64,000 nucleotides of DNA from Haloechinothrix halophila YIM 93223 (GCF_000504245.1 NZ_KI632509.1:681723-745722); one strand, 5' to 3'. Positions 15,747 to 25,229 are shown, numbered from the stretch's first letter. Program-made: numbers and translations. The notes: a model not told the origin generated them from the sequence alone.

Positions 15747-16454
15747 ATGTCTGGATACAGCGCGAGCCTTCCTCTTGGCAATTTTCACGTTCGGTCGGTA
15801 GCGGCTCCTGAGCGAACGGTGGCACGGGAAACCCCGGAAGCCCCCGTGAGCGCTCCCGCGGCCGCCGCCGATCCTTATGCCCAGTTGGTCGAGGCGGCCA
15901 AGACTGGCGACCGGTACGCGGTGGACGATCTGCTCGCCGCCCTCCGGCCAATCATCGTGCGTTACTGCCGCTCCCGCATCGGGCGAGCGTTGAGCACGTT
16001 CTCCTCGGCGGACGATGTCGCGCAGGAGGTGTGTCTCGCGGTGTTGATGGCGCTCCCGTCGTACCGGTCGAGCGGGGCGAGCTTCCTCGGCTTCGTGTAC
16101 GGCATCGCGACACACAAGATCATGGACTTCCACCGCAAACATTCCAGGGACAAATCACTGCCGGTGTCCGACGTCCCGGACACCGGGGTGGACACCCTCA
16201 ATCCCGAGCAGCACCTGCTGCGGTCGGAAATGGGGCAGCAGCTCGGTGATCTGCTGAACACACTGTCCGAGACGCAACGCGAGGTGCTGACGCTGCGACT
16301 GGTCGTCGGGCTTTCCGTCGCGGAGACGGCGGAGACGATCTCGGTCTCGCCAGGCGCGGTGCGGGTGTGCCAGCACCGCGCGTTGACCAAGCTCAGGAAC
16401 CGGCTGCAGGCCCGTGTGGGCTCGGATTCATCGAGAACATTGACTCTGGATTGA
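15747..16454 (+). CDS. shbA: ShbA/SigD-type ECF sigma factor
   Basis: 235 aa from the ATG at 15747, which has AGGGG 5 nt upstream; an ATG at 15729 is possible. Region 2: RSRIGRALSTFSSADDVAQEVCLAVLMALPSYR (key part SADDVAQEVC), followed by GIATHKIMDFHRKHSRD. Region 4: LSETQREVLTLRLVVGLSVAETAETISVSPGAVRVCQHRAL. ADDVAQEV and SPGAVRVCQHRAL are distinctive for Streptomyces ShbA, which drives transcription of the principal sigma gene hrdB, and its mycobacterial homologue SigD. By homology it should feed expression of the housekeeping sigma factor. Its last 62 nt overlap the 3' end of the FAD-oxidase gene on the opposite strand. Confidence 0.9.
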   Translation: MSGYSASLPLGNFHVRSVAAPERTVARETPEAPVSAPAAAADPYAQLVEAAKTGDRYAVDDLLAALRPIIVRYCRSRIGRALSTFSSADDVAQEVCLAVLMALPSYRSSGASFLGFVYGIATHKIMDFHRKHSRDKSLPVSDVPDTGVDTLNPEQHLLRSEMGQQLGDLLNTLSETQREVLTLRLVVGLSVAETAETISVSPGAVRVCQHRALTKLRNRLQARVGSDSSRTLTLD

Positions 16455-17823
16455 ACAGGTTCTCCGGATCGAGCGCCTGCTTGATGTCGCGGTGCACCCG
16501 CATGCCGACCGGCCCGATCTCGCGCGCCAGCCACTCTTGCTTGATCTTGCCGATGCCGTGCTCGCCGGTGACCGTGCCGCCGAGCGAGAGCCCGACGTCG
16601 AGGATGTCGTCGAACGCCTTGTGCGCCCGCGCCGATTCGTCCGCCGAGCTGGGGTCGTAGACGATCGTCGGGTGCATGTTGCCGTCGCCCGCGTGGCCGA
16701 CCACCGCGATCAGCAGCCCGACATCCTCACTGATCCGCGCGCAGCCAGTGATCAGTTCCGCGATCCTGGTGCGTGGCACCGAGACGTCGTCGGTGAGCCA
16801 GGTGCCGTACGTCTCCAGCGCGGTCAGCACCACCCGCCGCGCTTGCAGCAGCATGTTGCCCTCGGCGAGGTCGTCGGTCACGTAGGTCATGTCAGCGCCC
16901 GCGTCGGAGCAGATCTGCTCGATCGCGGTCAGCTCACGGCGCGCCACCTCGCCGCCGGAGTCCGACTGGCACAGCAGCAGCGCCTCGCAGCCAGAACCAG
17001 CGCCGATGTCGGTGTTGAGGTAGGCCTCGGCCGCCTTGATCGACGCGGCGTCCATGATCTCCATCAGCGACGGGACAAGGCCTTCCTTCACTACCCGTGC
17101 CACGGCGTCACCCGCGGCCGCGGTGTCGTTGAACGCCGCGACCAGCGTGCCAGGAGCCTGCGGTAGTGGCTTGAGCGCGACGGTGGCTTCTGTGATCACG
17201 CCGAGCGTGCCCTCGCTGCCGATGAATAGCTTGGTCAAGTCGTAGCCAGCGACACCTTTGACCGTGCGGCGGCCGGTCTTGAGCAGCGAACCGTCCGCCA
17301 GCACCACCTTGAGCCCCAGCACCGCGTCGGTGGTGACGCCGTACTTCACGCAGCACAGCCCACCGGCGTTGGTGGCGAGGTTGCCGCCGATGGTGCACCA
17401 GTCGTAGCTGGAAGGGTCCGGCGGATAGAACAGCCCGTTTTTGGCCACAGCGTCCCGGAAGTCCAGGTTCACCACGCCCGGCTGAACGACGGCGAGCCGG
17501 TTCGCCGCGTCGATCTCCAGGATCTCGTTCAGCTTGGTCAGGACGAGTATGACGCAACCGTCGATGGCGTTGGCCGCGCCGGTGAGTCCGCTGCCAGCGC
17601 CGCGCGGCACGATCGGCACCCCGGCGTCGGCGCACGCGCGGACGGTGGCCTGCACGCCATCGGTGTCGGTCGGCATGACCACCGCCAGTGGCGTGCCGTA
17701 CGGGGCGAGCGGCATCATGTCCCGGCTGTAGCTGTCCGTGACGTCGGTGTCGGTGATGACCGCCGAGTGGCCAAGGGTAGCGCGCAGCCGATCGACCAGC
17801 TGGGAGCTGCTGGCAGTACTCAT
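16393..17823 (-). CDS. FAD-linked oxidase of the GlcD/D-lactate dehydrogenase type
   Basis: 476 aa. The N-terminal PCMH-type FAD domain shows VPRGAGSGLTGAANA, TIGGNLATNAGGLCCVKYG and FIGSEGTLGVITEATVAL; the C-terminal FAD-oxidase cap ends with HAGDGNMHPTI, GTVTGEHGIGKIKQEWL and LDPENLFNPESMF. These are the signatures of glycolate oxidase subunit D and related D-2-hydroxyacid dehydrogenases, which oxidise glycolate, D-lactate or similar acids with FAD. No GlcE/GlcF partner is nearby, so a single-subunit D-2-hydroxyacid dehydrogenase is the more likely form. The C-terminus extends 14 residues past the usual end and is antisense to the shbA 3' end. Confidence 0.92.
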   Translation of the reverse strand: MSTASSSQLVDRLRATLGHSAVITDTDVTDSYSRDMMPLAPYGTPLAVVMPTDTDGVQATVRACADAGVPIVPRGAGSGLTGAANAIDGCVILVLTKLNEILEIDAANRLAVVQPGVVNLDFRDAVAKNGLFYPPDPSSYDWCTIGGNLATNAGGLCCVKYGVTTDAVLGLKVVLADGSLLKTGRRTVKGVAGYDLTKLFIGSEGTLGVITEATVALKPLPQAPGTLVAAFNDTAAAGDAVARVVKEGLVPSLMEIMDAASIKAAEAYLNTDIGAGSGCEALLLCQSDSGGEVARRELTAIEQICSDAGADMTYVTDDLAEGNMLLQARRVVLTALETYGTWLTDDVSVPRTRIAELITGCARISEDVGLLIAVVGHAGDGNMHPTIVYDPSSADESARAHKAFDDILDVGLSLGGTVTGEHGIGKIKQEWLAREIGPVGMRVHRDIKQALDPENLFNPESMFSMNPSPHGPAAGS

Positions 17824-17902
17824 GCCTCCACGGTAGTGCGTGAGTCGTCGTTACTGTGCTGGTAGATACCAATCCGACCGGAATTAAGCCGACCTGGCAG
17901 GG

Positions 17903-18853
17903 TCAAGCAAGCGTGCCAGTCGACTGACTTCCGGTCTCCTTGGTATTCCGATGCGTCTTGTGCTCGATCGCGAGCACGCCGAGCACGATCACGACGCCGA
18001 GCAGCATCAGGCCGACGGTGACTACGACGTCCCCGCTCGGCGCGAGCAGGTCCCGCTCGCCGGACTCCCACGGCTGCCACGGCCACAGCGCCCGCAGCGA
18101 CCCCGCAAGTAGCCCGGTCATGACGACATGGGTCAGGTGGTGGTGGCGTTCCAGTAGCCACTGCAACAGCTTCACGAACAGTGCGAGCCCAATCAGTGCG
18201 CCGAGCGCGAACGTGCTGACGTAGCCGAGGTCGCGGTCGTTGATGGCATCCATCGTCGTGGTGTAGAGCCCGATCGCGAGCAGCATGAATGACCCGGACA
18301 CACCGGGCAGCACCAGTGCGCAGATGGCGACGGCCGCGGCAGCCATGACGATCAGCGGGTGCGGCTCGATCTCGGTCGGCGGCAGCCCGGTCAGCACGAA
18401 GGTGACCGCGGCGACGGCGAGCGCGAGCAGGTAGTTGGCGGGGCTCCACGAGCGTCCCGAGCCGGAGTACGGCACCCATAGCGACGCGAGCACGAGGCCG
18501 AAGAACACCGCGAACGACTGCTGCGGATGCTCCTCGACCAGCGGCGAGACCAGCTTGGCCGCGGTGAGCACCGCGACGATCATGCCAGCCATGACGGCGA
18601 TGACGAGGGCCCAGTGAACCCTGCGGAACTCCGCCGCGGCGCGGTCGGTGCCCTTGCCGCGCGGCAGGTCGCTCACCGCGAGTTTGGCGCCGGAGACCGT
18701 GTGGCCTGCCGAGATGATCAATCTGTCGTAGATGCCCGTGATCAGCGCGACGGTGCCGCCGCTGACCCCGGGGATGACCTCGGCGGTGCCCATGAGCCCG
18801 CCCCGGAACGCGTTCAACAGATGAGTACCAACGGATTTGGTCGACGCAGCCAC
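17903..18853 (-). CDS. DUF368 membrane protein (PopT-type polyprenyl-phosphate transporter)
   Basis: 316 aa, polytopic with about eight to nine hydrophobic segments. Two copies of the diagnostic motif PGVSGGT (residues about 28-34) and PGVSGSF (about 185-191) mark the two inverted halves of DUF368. DUF368 proteins were recently assigned as transporters that recycle undecaprenyl phosphate across the cytoplasmic membrane for cell-wall synthesis (PopT); the actinomycete substrate would be decaprenyl or undecaprenyl phosphate (inference). The C-terminal tail is short and cytosolic. It is transcribed away from the MarR-MFS operon, with a 170-nt divergent promoter region between them. Confidence 0.9.
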   Translation of the reverse strand: MAASTKSVGTHLLNAFRGGLMGTAEVIPGVSGGTVALITGIYDRLIISAGHTVSGAKLAVSDLPRGKGTDRAAAEFRRVHWALVIAVMAGMIVAVLTAAKLVSPLVEEHPQQSFAVFFGLVLASLWVPYSGSGRSWSPANYLLALAVAAVTFVLTGLPPTEIEPHPLIVMAAAAVAICALVLPGVSGSFMLLAIGLYTTTMDAINDRDLGYVSTFALGALIGLALFVKLLQWLLERHHHLTHVVMTGLLAGSLRALWPWQPWESGERDLLAPSGDVVVTVGLMLLGVVIVLGVLAIEHKTHRNTKETGSQSTGTLA

Positions 18854-18989
18854 GCGATCAGCCTACGACCAGCCGTCGGGCCGCTTGCCAGGGCGTGCAC
18901 CTGTGTGTCAGCGCTGAGGATGGCGTTGCTCACAGCGAAATATTTAGCTTGCGTAACTAGTTCCTGAAAGGCATAGTTGTGTACTGAAA

Positions 18990-19006
18990 TTAGTTGAGTC
19001 AAGCAA
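18990..19006. promoter_or_regulatory. Putative MarR operator
   Basis: TTAGTTGAGTCAAGCAA is an imperfect 17-bp palindrome around the perfect core TTGAGTCAA (18994-19002), 22 nt before the MarR gene start. The size and the TTGA/TCAA core are typical of MarR-family operators, so autoregulation of the MarR-MFS operon is likely. Confidence 0.5.
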
Positions 19007-19023
19007 GTAATTGAGACTGGGGC

Positions 19024-19521
19024 ATGACCGATACCACGCGGCAGGACGACCTTGGCGTCGCCGATGACCTCGGCGTCGAACTGGTACGCACGATCCGGCT
19101 GCTCGCCAAGGCCAAGGCCAAGCTGTCGTCGATCCCAGGCAGCGCGGACCACACGACCTTCCCGATCATCGCGACGCTGGTCTGCGAGGGTCCGCGCCGG
19201 ACGTCGGCGCTAGCCGAAGCGCTGCACATCGAGGTCTCCACCATCAGCAGGCAGACCAGCGCGCTGGTGCAGCAGGGCCTCATCGAGCGGCAGGCCGACC
19301 CGAACGACGGCCGCGCCTGCCTGCTCGCGCCCACCGACGCGGGGCGTGACCTCTACGAGCGGGCACGCCAGGAGCGCAACCGCTGGCTGGCCGCCACGCT
19401 GCGGGACTGGGACGCGGACGACGTCGAGCGGCTGATCGGCCTGCTCACCCGGCTCAACATCGATCTCGCCGGCAACCTCGGCGTTTCGCACGAACCGGTA
19501 GCGCAGGGGGAGGACACATGA
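19024..19521 (+). CDS. MarR family transcriptional regulator
   Basis: 165 aa. A winged helix is seen at about residues 55-115: RRTSALAEALHIEVSTISRQTSALVQQGLIER, then the wing ADPNDGRACLLAPTDAG (DPxDGR is the family wing signature). Helices at both ends form the dimer interface. Its stop overlaps the start of a 14-helix MFS exporter by ATGA, the classic regulator-pump operon. A palindrome upstream is the likely binding site, and the inducer is probably an export substrate of the pump (inference). Confidence 0.92.
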   Translation: MTDTTRQDDLGVADDLGVELVRTIRLLAKAKAKLSSIPGSADHTTFPIIATLVCEGPRRTSALAEALHIEVSTISRQTSALVQQGLIERQADPNDGRACLLAPTDAGRDLYERARQERNRWLAATLRDWDADDVERLIGLLTRLNIDLAGNLGVSHEPVAQGEDT

Positions 19522-21107
19522 CGAGCACGGTGAACACTGACGGCGGCGCGCCGCACCCCCAGCAGGCCTCGCAGGACCCGCCGCTGCTGAGCCACCGGAA
19601 GATCCTGACGATCCTGTCCGGGCTGATGATGGGAATGTTCCTCGGCGCGCTGGACATGACCATCGTTTCCACGGCCGTCCGCACCATCGCCGACGATCTC
19701 GACGGCCTCAGCATCCAGGCGTGGGTGACGACCGCGTACCTGATCACCGCGACGATCATGACCCCGATCTACGGCAAGCTGTCCGACATCTACGGTCGCA
19801 AGCCGCTGTACCTGATCGCGATCTCGCTGTTTCTGATCGGCTCCATGGCATGCACGCTGGCGACGTCGATGTACCAACTCGCGGTGTTCCGCGCTGTGCA
19901 GGGTCTCGGCGCTGGCGGGCTGATGTCGCTGGCGATCACGATCATCGGCGACATCGTGCCCGCACGGGAGCGCGCCCGCTATCAGGGCTACATCGTGGCC
20001 GTGTTCGGCACGTCCAGCGTGCTCGGCCCGGTGTTCGGCGGGATGTTCGCCGGGATGGACGCCTTCCTCGGCGTGGACGGCTGGCGCTGGGTGTTCCTGA
20101 TCAACGTCCCGATCGGCATCGTGGCACTGTTCGTCGTCGCCAAGGTGCTGAATGTGCCGCACGAGCGCCAGCATCACCGCATCGACTGGTGGGGCGCGGT
20201 CTCGCTGGCGACAGCGGTGATCCCGCTGCTGCTCGTTGCGGAGCAAGGCAGGGACTGGGGCTGGACCTCAACCGGCGCACTGATCTGCTACGTCGTCGCC
20301 GTCGGTGGGATCGCGCTGTTCATCCAGGTCGAGCGTGCGATGGGCGACGCAGCCCTGTTGCCGCTGCGGCTGTTCCGCAATCCGACGTTCAGCGTGGCGA
20401 TCGCCGCGGGCATGCTCGTTGGCGTCGCGATGTTCGGCACGATGACGCTGATCCCGCAGTACCTGCAGATCGTGCAGGGGTTCAGCCCAACGGAAGCCGG
20501 GCTGCTCACGCTGCCCATGATGGGCGGGATCATGGTCGCGACCACGATCACCGGCCGGTTCACCTCGGCAACGGGTCGCTACAAGCTCGCCCCGGTCATC
20601 GGGACGCTGCTGATCTCGCTCGGCGCACTGCTGCTGGCCCAGATCGAGTGGAACAGCCCGGTGTGGCAGCCGATGGTCTACATGGGCGTGATCGGCATGG
20701 GGCTCGGCGGCTGCATGCAGACGCTGGTCATCGCGGTGCAGAACGCGGGGCCGCGTAGCGACATGGGCGTATCCACGGCGTCGGCGACGTTCTTCCGGCA
20801 GATCGGCGGCACGCTCGGCGTCGCGGTGTTCCTGTCCATCCTCTTCAGCACGCTCACCGCCAACGTGCGGGCGGCGTTCACGGAACTCGGGCTGCCTGCC
20901 GCCGCCGCGAGCGCTGGCGATAGGGACATCATGGTGGACTCGTCGTTCCTCAAGACGATTCCGATCGAGCAGGCGAAGCCGTTCCTGATCGGGTTCACCG
21001 ACTCGATCAACACGGTGTTCTACGTCGCGGCCGCGGTGGCGTTCGTCGCCAGTGTGGTCGTCATGACCATGCGTGAGATTCCATTACCTGAAGTGCGACG
21101 ACAGTAG
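19518..21107 (+). CDS. DHA2-family MFS drug exporter (EmrB/QacA type)
   Basis: 529 aa with about 14 membrane helices. Family motifs: FLGALDMTIVSTAVRTIADDL in helix 1 (motif D1, key residues LDMTIV), GKLSDIYGRKPLYL in the loop after helix 2 (motif A), and RAVQGLGAGGLMSLA (motif B with the essential Arg), then SVLGPVFGG (motif C of drug antiporters). It should export hydrophobic compounds in exchange for protons. Translation is coupled to the MarR gene. A DedA-family gene begins 54 nt downstream on the same strand and may be co-transcribed. Confidence 0.94.
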   Translation: MTSTVNTDGGAPHPQQASQDPPLLSHRKILTILSGLMMGMFLGALDMTIVSTAVRTIADDLDGLSIQAWVTTAYLITATIMTPIYGKLSDIYGRKPLYLIAISLFLIGSMACTLATSMYQLAVFRAVQGLGAGGLMSLAITIIGDIVPARERARYQGYIVAVFGTSSVLGPVFGGMFAGMDAFLGVDGWRWVFLINVPIGIVALFVVAKVLNVPHERQHHRIDWWGAVSLATAVIPLLLVAEQGRDWGWTSTGALICYVVAVGGIALFIQVERAMGDAALLPLRLFRNPTFSVAIAAGMLVGVAMFGTMTLIPQYLQIVQGFSPTEAGLLTLPMMGGIMVATTITGRFTSATGRYKLAPVIGTLLISLGALLLAQIEWNSPVWQPMVYMGVIGMGLGGCMQTLVIAVQNAGPRSDMGVSTASATFFRQIGGTLGVAVFLSILFSTLTANVRAAFTELGLPAAAASAGDRDIMVDSSFLKTIPIEQAKPFLIGFTDSINTVFYVAAAVAFVASVVVMTMREIPLPEVRRQ

Positions 21108-21161
21108 GAATTCACCCGTAGGACGGCATCCCGACGGAGGGGCAACGTACCCTTAGGGGTC

Positions 21162-21842
21162 GTGAGTGTCGTGCAGGCCGCTGCGGCCGAAGTAGGTGTC
21201 AGCTGGCTGTCGAACGCTGGCCCGGCCCTGGTGTGGGTCATCGTGCTCAGCTTCATCTTCCTCGAGTGCGCGGTGATCGTCGGCCTGTTCCTGCCCGGCG
21301 ACTCGCTGCTGTTCGTCGCCGGTGTCGTGCTCGCGAGTCACGGAGCCGAGGCGAGCGCGTGGTGGTTGTCCGTCGTCGCGCTGCTGGTGGCGTCGGTGGC
21401 GAACCAGGTCGGCTACGTCATTGGCAAGAAGAGCGGCACCGCGTATATCGCGCGCAGGGGCGGCAAGGTCCTCAGCAGGGAGAAGCTCGACAAGGCGCGC
21501 GATTTCCTCGACCGCAAGGGCTTTTTCGCGATCGTCGCGGCGCGCTGGATTCCGTGGGTACGCACGTTCGCGCCGCTGATCGCGGGCGCGGCTGGCATGA
21601 ACCCGCGCCGGTTCGCGCTCGCGACGTTCGCCGGTGCCGTGCTGTGGGTGCCGACGCTGGTGTTGCTCGGCTACTACGCGGGCGACCTGATCCGGTCGAT
21701 GCCGTGGCTGCAGACGATCGCCGTCTGGGCGGGCATCCTGTTCCTCGTCGGGGGCACGGCGTACGGCATCTGGCAGTACCGGCAGGAGGTGCGCAAGCCG
21801 ATCGTGGCGGAGCCTACGCCGCAACCGAGCAGTTCGCGCTAG
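21162..21842 (+). CDS. DedA family membrane protein
   Basis: 226 aa, GTG start with AGGGG close upstream. VTT/DedA features: an acidic-Pro re-entrant segment FLECAVIVGLFLPGDSLLF near residue 40, GYVIGKKSG, then FAIVAARWIPWVRTFAPLIAGAAGM with the conserved Arg residues, and NPRRFALATFAGAVLWV. DedA proteins belong to the VTT superfamily and are implicated in flipping phospholipid or polyprenyl carriers and in envelope homeostasis. It lies in the same window as a DUF368 carrier transporter, 2.3 kb away on the other strand, so two lipid-carrier recycling proteins are near neighbours. Confidence 0.93.
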   Translation: MSVVQAAAAEVGVSWLSNAGPALVWVIVLSFIFLECAVIVGLFLPGDSLLFVAGVVLASHGAEASAWWLSVVALLVASVANQVGYVIGKKSGTAYIARRGGKVLSREKLDKARDFLDRKGFFAIVAARWIPWVRTFAPLIAGAAGMNPRRFALATFAGAVLWVPTLVLLGYYAGDLIRSMPWLQTIAVWAGILFLVGGTAYGIWQYRQEVRKPIVAEPTPQPSSSR

Positions 21843-21902
21843 CTGGCGCGGCTTGCCTGCCGGTCGCCGGGCCGTGCCCGTACGCTTATCGCTCGCCCGG
21901 CG

Positions 21903-22961
21903 TCAGTGCCCGAGCGTGGCGGCGGCTTCGATCACCAGCCATCCCCCGACCTGCACGGACAGTTGCCGCGATGGCTCCTGCTCCCCCTTCGCGGGCGCAC
22001 TCGCCTGTTTCGCCCAGTCCGGCCCGAACAGCGGCCCGTGCGCGAGCGCGGCATTGCGCCAGCAGGCGTCCGCCGAGGTCAGCACGATCTCCCGCGCGGT
22101 GTCGGCGGCCGTGCCACTCGGCAGTTCTGACGCGGCGAGCGCGAGGTAGCGCGCGCAGATACCGGAGAACAGTCCGCCGTCGCCGCCTCCGTGGCCGCGC
22201 AGCACGCCACCGGGCGCGAGCTTCGTGGCTATCGCGTCGATGGTGCGTTCGGCTCGGTCCCGCCAGACCGAGCGGCCGTCGGTGCGCGCCAGCTCCACGC
22301 AGCCGCCGAGGTACACGCCTTGGCAGTAGGTGTAGATCCGTTTGTTCAGCTCACCCACTTCACCGGTGTCCCGGTCGATCCGCAGCCCGTCGAACACCAG
22401 CCCGGTCGCCGGGTCGACGAGGGTGTCGGTTAACCACGTCATGATCTCGGTGGCCCGCGCCTCGTCGCCGGTCCGTGCATGCAGGATCGCCGCGGGCCCA
22501 TTGGCCGGCGCGTTCTTGTAGCCGTCCCCGCGCCGCCACCAGATGCCGCCACCGCCGTCCGGCGTCCAGGCGATGCGGAGCTGTTCGGTGAGATCGGTCA
22601 GCGCATCGGCGGCGTCCAGCCCGATGACGTCCTGGGCGCGGTGCAGCGTGAGGCCGAGCCACGCCATGTCGTCGTAGTAGTTGTTGGTCCAGCTCAACCG
22701 GTTGCGCAGCCGGATTCCGGTGGCCAGCCTGCGGATCAGCTTCACCCTGCGCTGGCATGGTGCGCGCAGTTGCGCGTCAACGAGGGCGTCAAGCAGATGC
22801 GCCTGCCACCAGTAGTTCCAGTGCCGGTGCCAGCGCTGCTGCCAGGTCGGCGGCCAGTCGTTGCGGCCGAGCGCGGTGCCGGGCAGGCACCACAGCCGCA
22901 CGACATGTCTGCCGATGACGGCGTCTTCCGCTGCCGCTGCGCGGTCGGCGAGATGGTCCAC
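21903..22961 (-). CDS. Glycoside hydrolase family 76-like protein
   Basis: 352 aa from a GTG at 22961 (VDHLADRAAAAEDAVI); an in-frame upstream ATG at 23060 would add 33 residues that run into the promoter of the divergent gene and do not look like the family, so it is not preferred. No ribosome site is clear. An (alpha/alpha)6-barrel is suggested by repeated aromatic helices; the adjacent aspartates in NNYYDDMAWLGL correspond to the catalytic pair of GH76 endo-alpha-1,6-mannanases. WHYWWQAH-like HWNYWWQAHLLDAL and KNAPANGPAAIL are also family-typical. No signal peptide is seen, so it would act in the cytoplasm or by a nonclassical route; the substrate may be a mannan or glycolipid (inference). 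Confidence 0.82.
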   Translation of the reverse strand: MDHLADRAAAAEDAVIGRHVVRLWCLPGTALGRNDWPPTWQQRWHRHWNYWWQAHLLDALVDAQLRAPCQRRVKLIRRLATGIRLRNRLSWTNNYYDDMAWLGLTLHRAQDVIGLDAADALTDLTEQLRIAWTPDGGGGIWWRRGDGYKNAPANGPAAILHARTGDEARATEIMTWLTDTLVDPATGLVFDGLRIDRDTGEVGELNKRIYTYCQGVYLGGCVELARTDGRSVWRDRAERTIDAIATKLAPGGVLRGHGGGDGGLFSGICARYLALAASELPSGTAADTAREIVLTSADACWRNAALAHGPLFGPDWAKQASAPAKGEQEPSRQLSVQVGGWLVIEAAATLGH

Positions 22962-23077
22962 ATGATCACTGTGCCACGCTGCGCCGATCGGCCACCTCCG
23001 AAAGGCGTAGCTCGCGATGGAGACGCGGAATAGTGTTGTGTTGCTGCTGAATCCCGCCACCGACAGCGAGGTGTGTT

Positions 23078-25222
23078 ATGCCAAAAACCGCTCATGTCAC
23101 CTGCCCGCTGTGCGAGGCAACGTGCGGATTGTCCGTCTCCATCGACGGTGGCACCGTCACCGATGTCCGGGGCGATCGCGACGACGTCTTCTCGCGCGGC
23201 TTCATCTGCCCGAAGGGTGTCTCGCTCGGCGCGCTGCACGCCGACCCCGACCGGCTGCGGGCGCCGCTCGTCAAGCGGGACGGCGAGTTCGTCGAGGTGA
23301 GCTGGGACGAGGCGTTCGCGGAAATCGACGCCCGGCTACGGCCGATCATGGCGGAGCACGGCAACGACGCACTCGCGATCTACGCGGGTAATCCGTCTAT
23401 CCACAACGTATCCACAACCCTCTACGGTCCGGTGCTGTACCGCGCGATCGGCACCAAGAACTTCTACAGCGCCAGCACCGTCGACCAGATGCCGAAGCAC
23501 TACACCTCCGGGTATCTGTTCGGCGCGCCGCTGTCGATCCCGATCCCGGACATCGACAACACGCAGTACCTGCTGATGCTCGGCGCGAACCCACTGGTGT
23601 CCAACGGCAGCCTGATGACCGCGCCGGACATACGCGGCAGGCTCAAGGCGCTGCGTGCGCGCGGCGGCAAGTTGGTCGTCGTCGACCCCAAGCGCACCCG
23701 CACGGCAGAGGCCGCCGACGAGCACCACGCGATCCGGCCCGGTACCGACGCGCTGCTGCTGTTCGCACTGGTCAATGTGCTGTTCGACCGCGACCTGGTC
23801 ACGCTGGGGATGCTCGCGGAGCACACCGCGGGCGTGGCCGGGGTGCGTGCGCTCGCGGAGCCCTTCACCCCGGAAGCCGTGGCGCCGGTGGTGGGCATCG
23901 ATGCCGACATGATCCGGCGGATGGCCGTCGCGCTTGCCACGACCGAGCGGGCGGTGGTCTACGGCCGGGTCGGCACCACGACACAGGAGTTCGGCACTCT
24001 GGCGAGCTGGCTGGTCGACGTCGTCAACGTGCTCACCGGCAACCTGGACCGGCCGGGTGGCGCGATGTTCCCGACGCCCGCCGCGAGCGCGCCCGGCAGC
24101 AGCAAGCCGTTCCGGCACGGGCGGTGGCGCAGCCGGGTGCGCGGGCTGGCCGAGGTGTACGGCGAGCTGCCGGTCGCGACCCTGGCGGACGAGATCGAGA
24201 CGCCGGGTGAAGGCCAGGTAAAGGCGCTGCTGACGGTCGCTGGCAACCCTTGCCTTTCCACGCCGAACTCGGAACGGCTCGACGCGGCGCTCGGCCAGCT
24301 GGACTTCATGGTGTCCCTCGACGTCTACCTGAACGAGACCACCCGGCACGCCGACGTGATCCTGCCAGGCCCGACGCCGCTGGAGCGCCCACACTACGAC
24401 CTGGCCTTCTACCAGCTCGCGGTGCGCAACGTGGCGAACTGGACGCCCGCCGCGCTGAGCTCTGACCTGCCGCAGGAATGGCAGACGCTGCTGCGGCTGC
24501 TCGGTGTCGTCACCGGGCAAGGGCCCTCTGCCGACATCGCGGCGCTGGACGACTTCGTGGCAGGAGAGTTCGCCAAACGCACGGGGGTCGACGTCGCGGC
24601 GGCCGCTAGTCGGGTCGGTCCGGAACGACTGGTGGACCTGCTGTTGCGGGCGGGACCGTACTCGCTCACCCTCGCCGACCTGGAAGCCGCGCCGCATGGT
24701 GTGGACCTCGGACCGCTGACCCCTCGGCTGCCGGGTGCGCTGAAGACCGCGAGCGGCATGATCGAGCTGGCACCGGAGGCGATCACCGCCGACGTGCCCC
24801 GGCTCGCGGCGCGGTTGGACGATGCGCCGAACGGACAGTTCGTGCTGATCGGCAGGCGACAACTGGCGTCGAACAACTCCTGGATGCACAACCTCGAGAC
24901 GCTGGTGCGTGGTTCGAACCGGTGCACGGTGCAGGTGCACCCGGACGACGCCGCTGGCCTCGGGCTCACCGGCGGTGCGCTGGCGAAGGTGTCCTCCGCC
25001 GCGGGAACGGTCGAGCTGCCGGTCGAGGTCACCGACGTGCTCCGCAAGGGTGTGGTCAGCATCCCGCACGGCTGGGGTCACGACGCCGATGGCGCGCGGA
25101 TGTCGGTCGCCGCCGCGCACGCCGGAGCGAACTCGAACGTGCTCACCGACGACGGCCCGCTCGACGCTCCGACCGGCACCGCCGTCCTCAACGGCATTCC
25201 GGTCCAGCTCACCCCCGCCTGA
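23078..25222 (+). CDS. Molybdopterin-dependent oxidoreductase with one 4Fe-4S cluster
   Basis: 714 aa. An N-terminal 4Fe-4S motif Cys9-x2-Cys12-x3-Cys16-x27-Cys44 is followed by the molybdopterin oxidoreductase domain (MLGANPLVSNGSL, KLVVVDPKRTRTAEAAD, IRPGTDALLLFAL) and the C-terminal dinucleotide-binding domain (VQVHPDDAAGLGL, VSIPHGWGHD). The layout is that of the DMSO-reductase family, formate dehydrogenase/assimilatory nitrate reductase branch. No signal peptide, so it is cytosolic. No beta or membrane subunit is adjacent; the physiological substrate is not evident. Divergent from the GH76-like gene. Its stop faces a 21-bp repeat array that fills the space to the next convergent gene. 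Confidence 0.92.
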   Translation: MPKTAHVTCPLCEATCGLSVSIDGGTVTDVRGDRDDVFSRGFICPKGVSLGALHADPDRLRAPLVKRDGEFVEVSWDEAFAEIDARLRPIMAEHGNDALAIYAGNPSIHNVSTTLYGPVLYRAIGTKNFYSASTVDQMPKHYTSGYLFGAPLSIPIPDIDNTQYLLMLGANPLVSNGSLMTAPDIRGRLKALRARGGKLVVVDPKRTRTAEAADEHHAIRPGTDALLLFALVNVLFDRDLVTLGMLAEHTAGVAGVRALAEPFTPEAVAPVVGIDADMIRRMAVALATTERAVVYGRVGTTTQEFGTLASWLVDVVNVLTGNLDRPGGAMFPTPAASAPGSSKPFRHGRWRSRVRGLAEVYGELPVATLADEIETPGEGQVKALLTVAGNPCLSTPNSERLDAALGQLDFMVSLDVYLNETTRHADVILPGPTPLERPHYDLAFYQLAVRNVANWTPAALSSDLPQEWQTLLRLLGVVTGQGPSADIAALDDFVAGEFAKRTGVDVAAAASRVGPERLVDLLLRAGPYSLTLADLEAAPHGVDLGPLTPRLPGALKTASGMIELAPEAITADVPRLAARLDDAPNGQFVLIGRRQLASNNSWMHNLETLVRGSNRCTVQVHPDDAAGLGLTGGALAKVSSAAGTVELPVEVTDVLRKGVVSIPHGWGHDADGARMSVAAAHAGANSNVLTDDGPLDAPTGTAVLNGIPVQLTPA

Positions 25223-25229
25223 CTCACGC

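Noticed and set aside
21162-25222. A metabolic link between DedA, the GH76-like hydrolase and the molybdopterin enzyme
   Set aside because: They lie in different transcription units and no shared pathway follows from their sequences.
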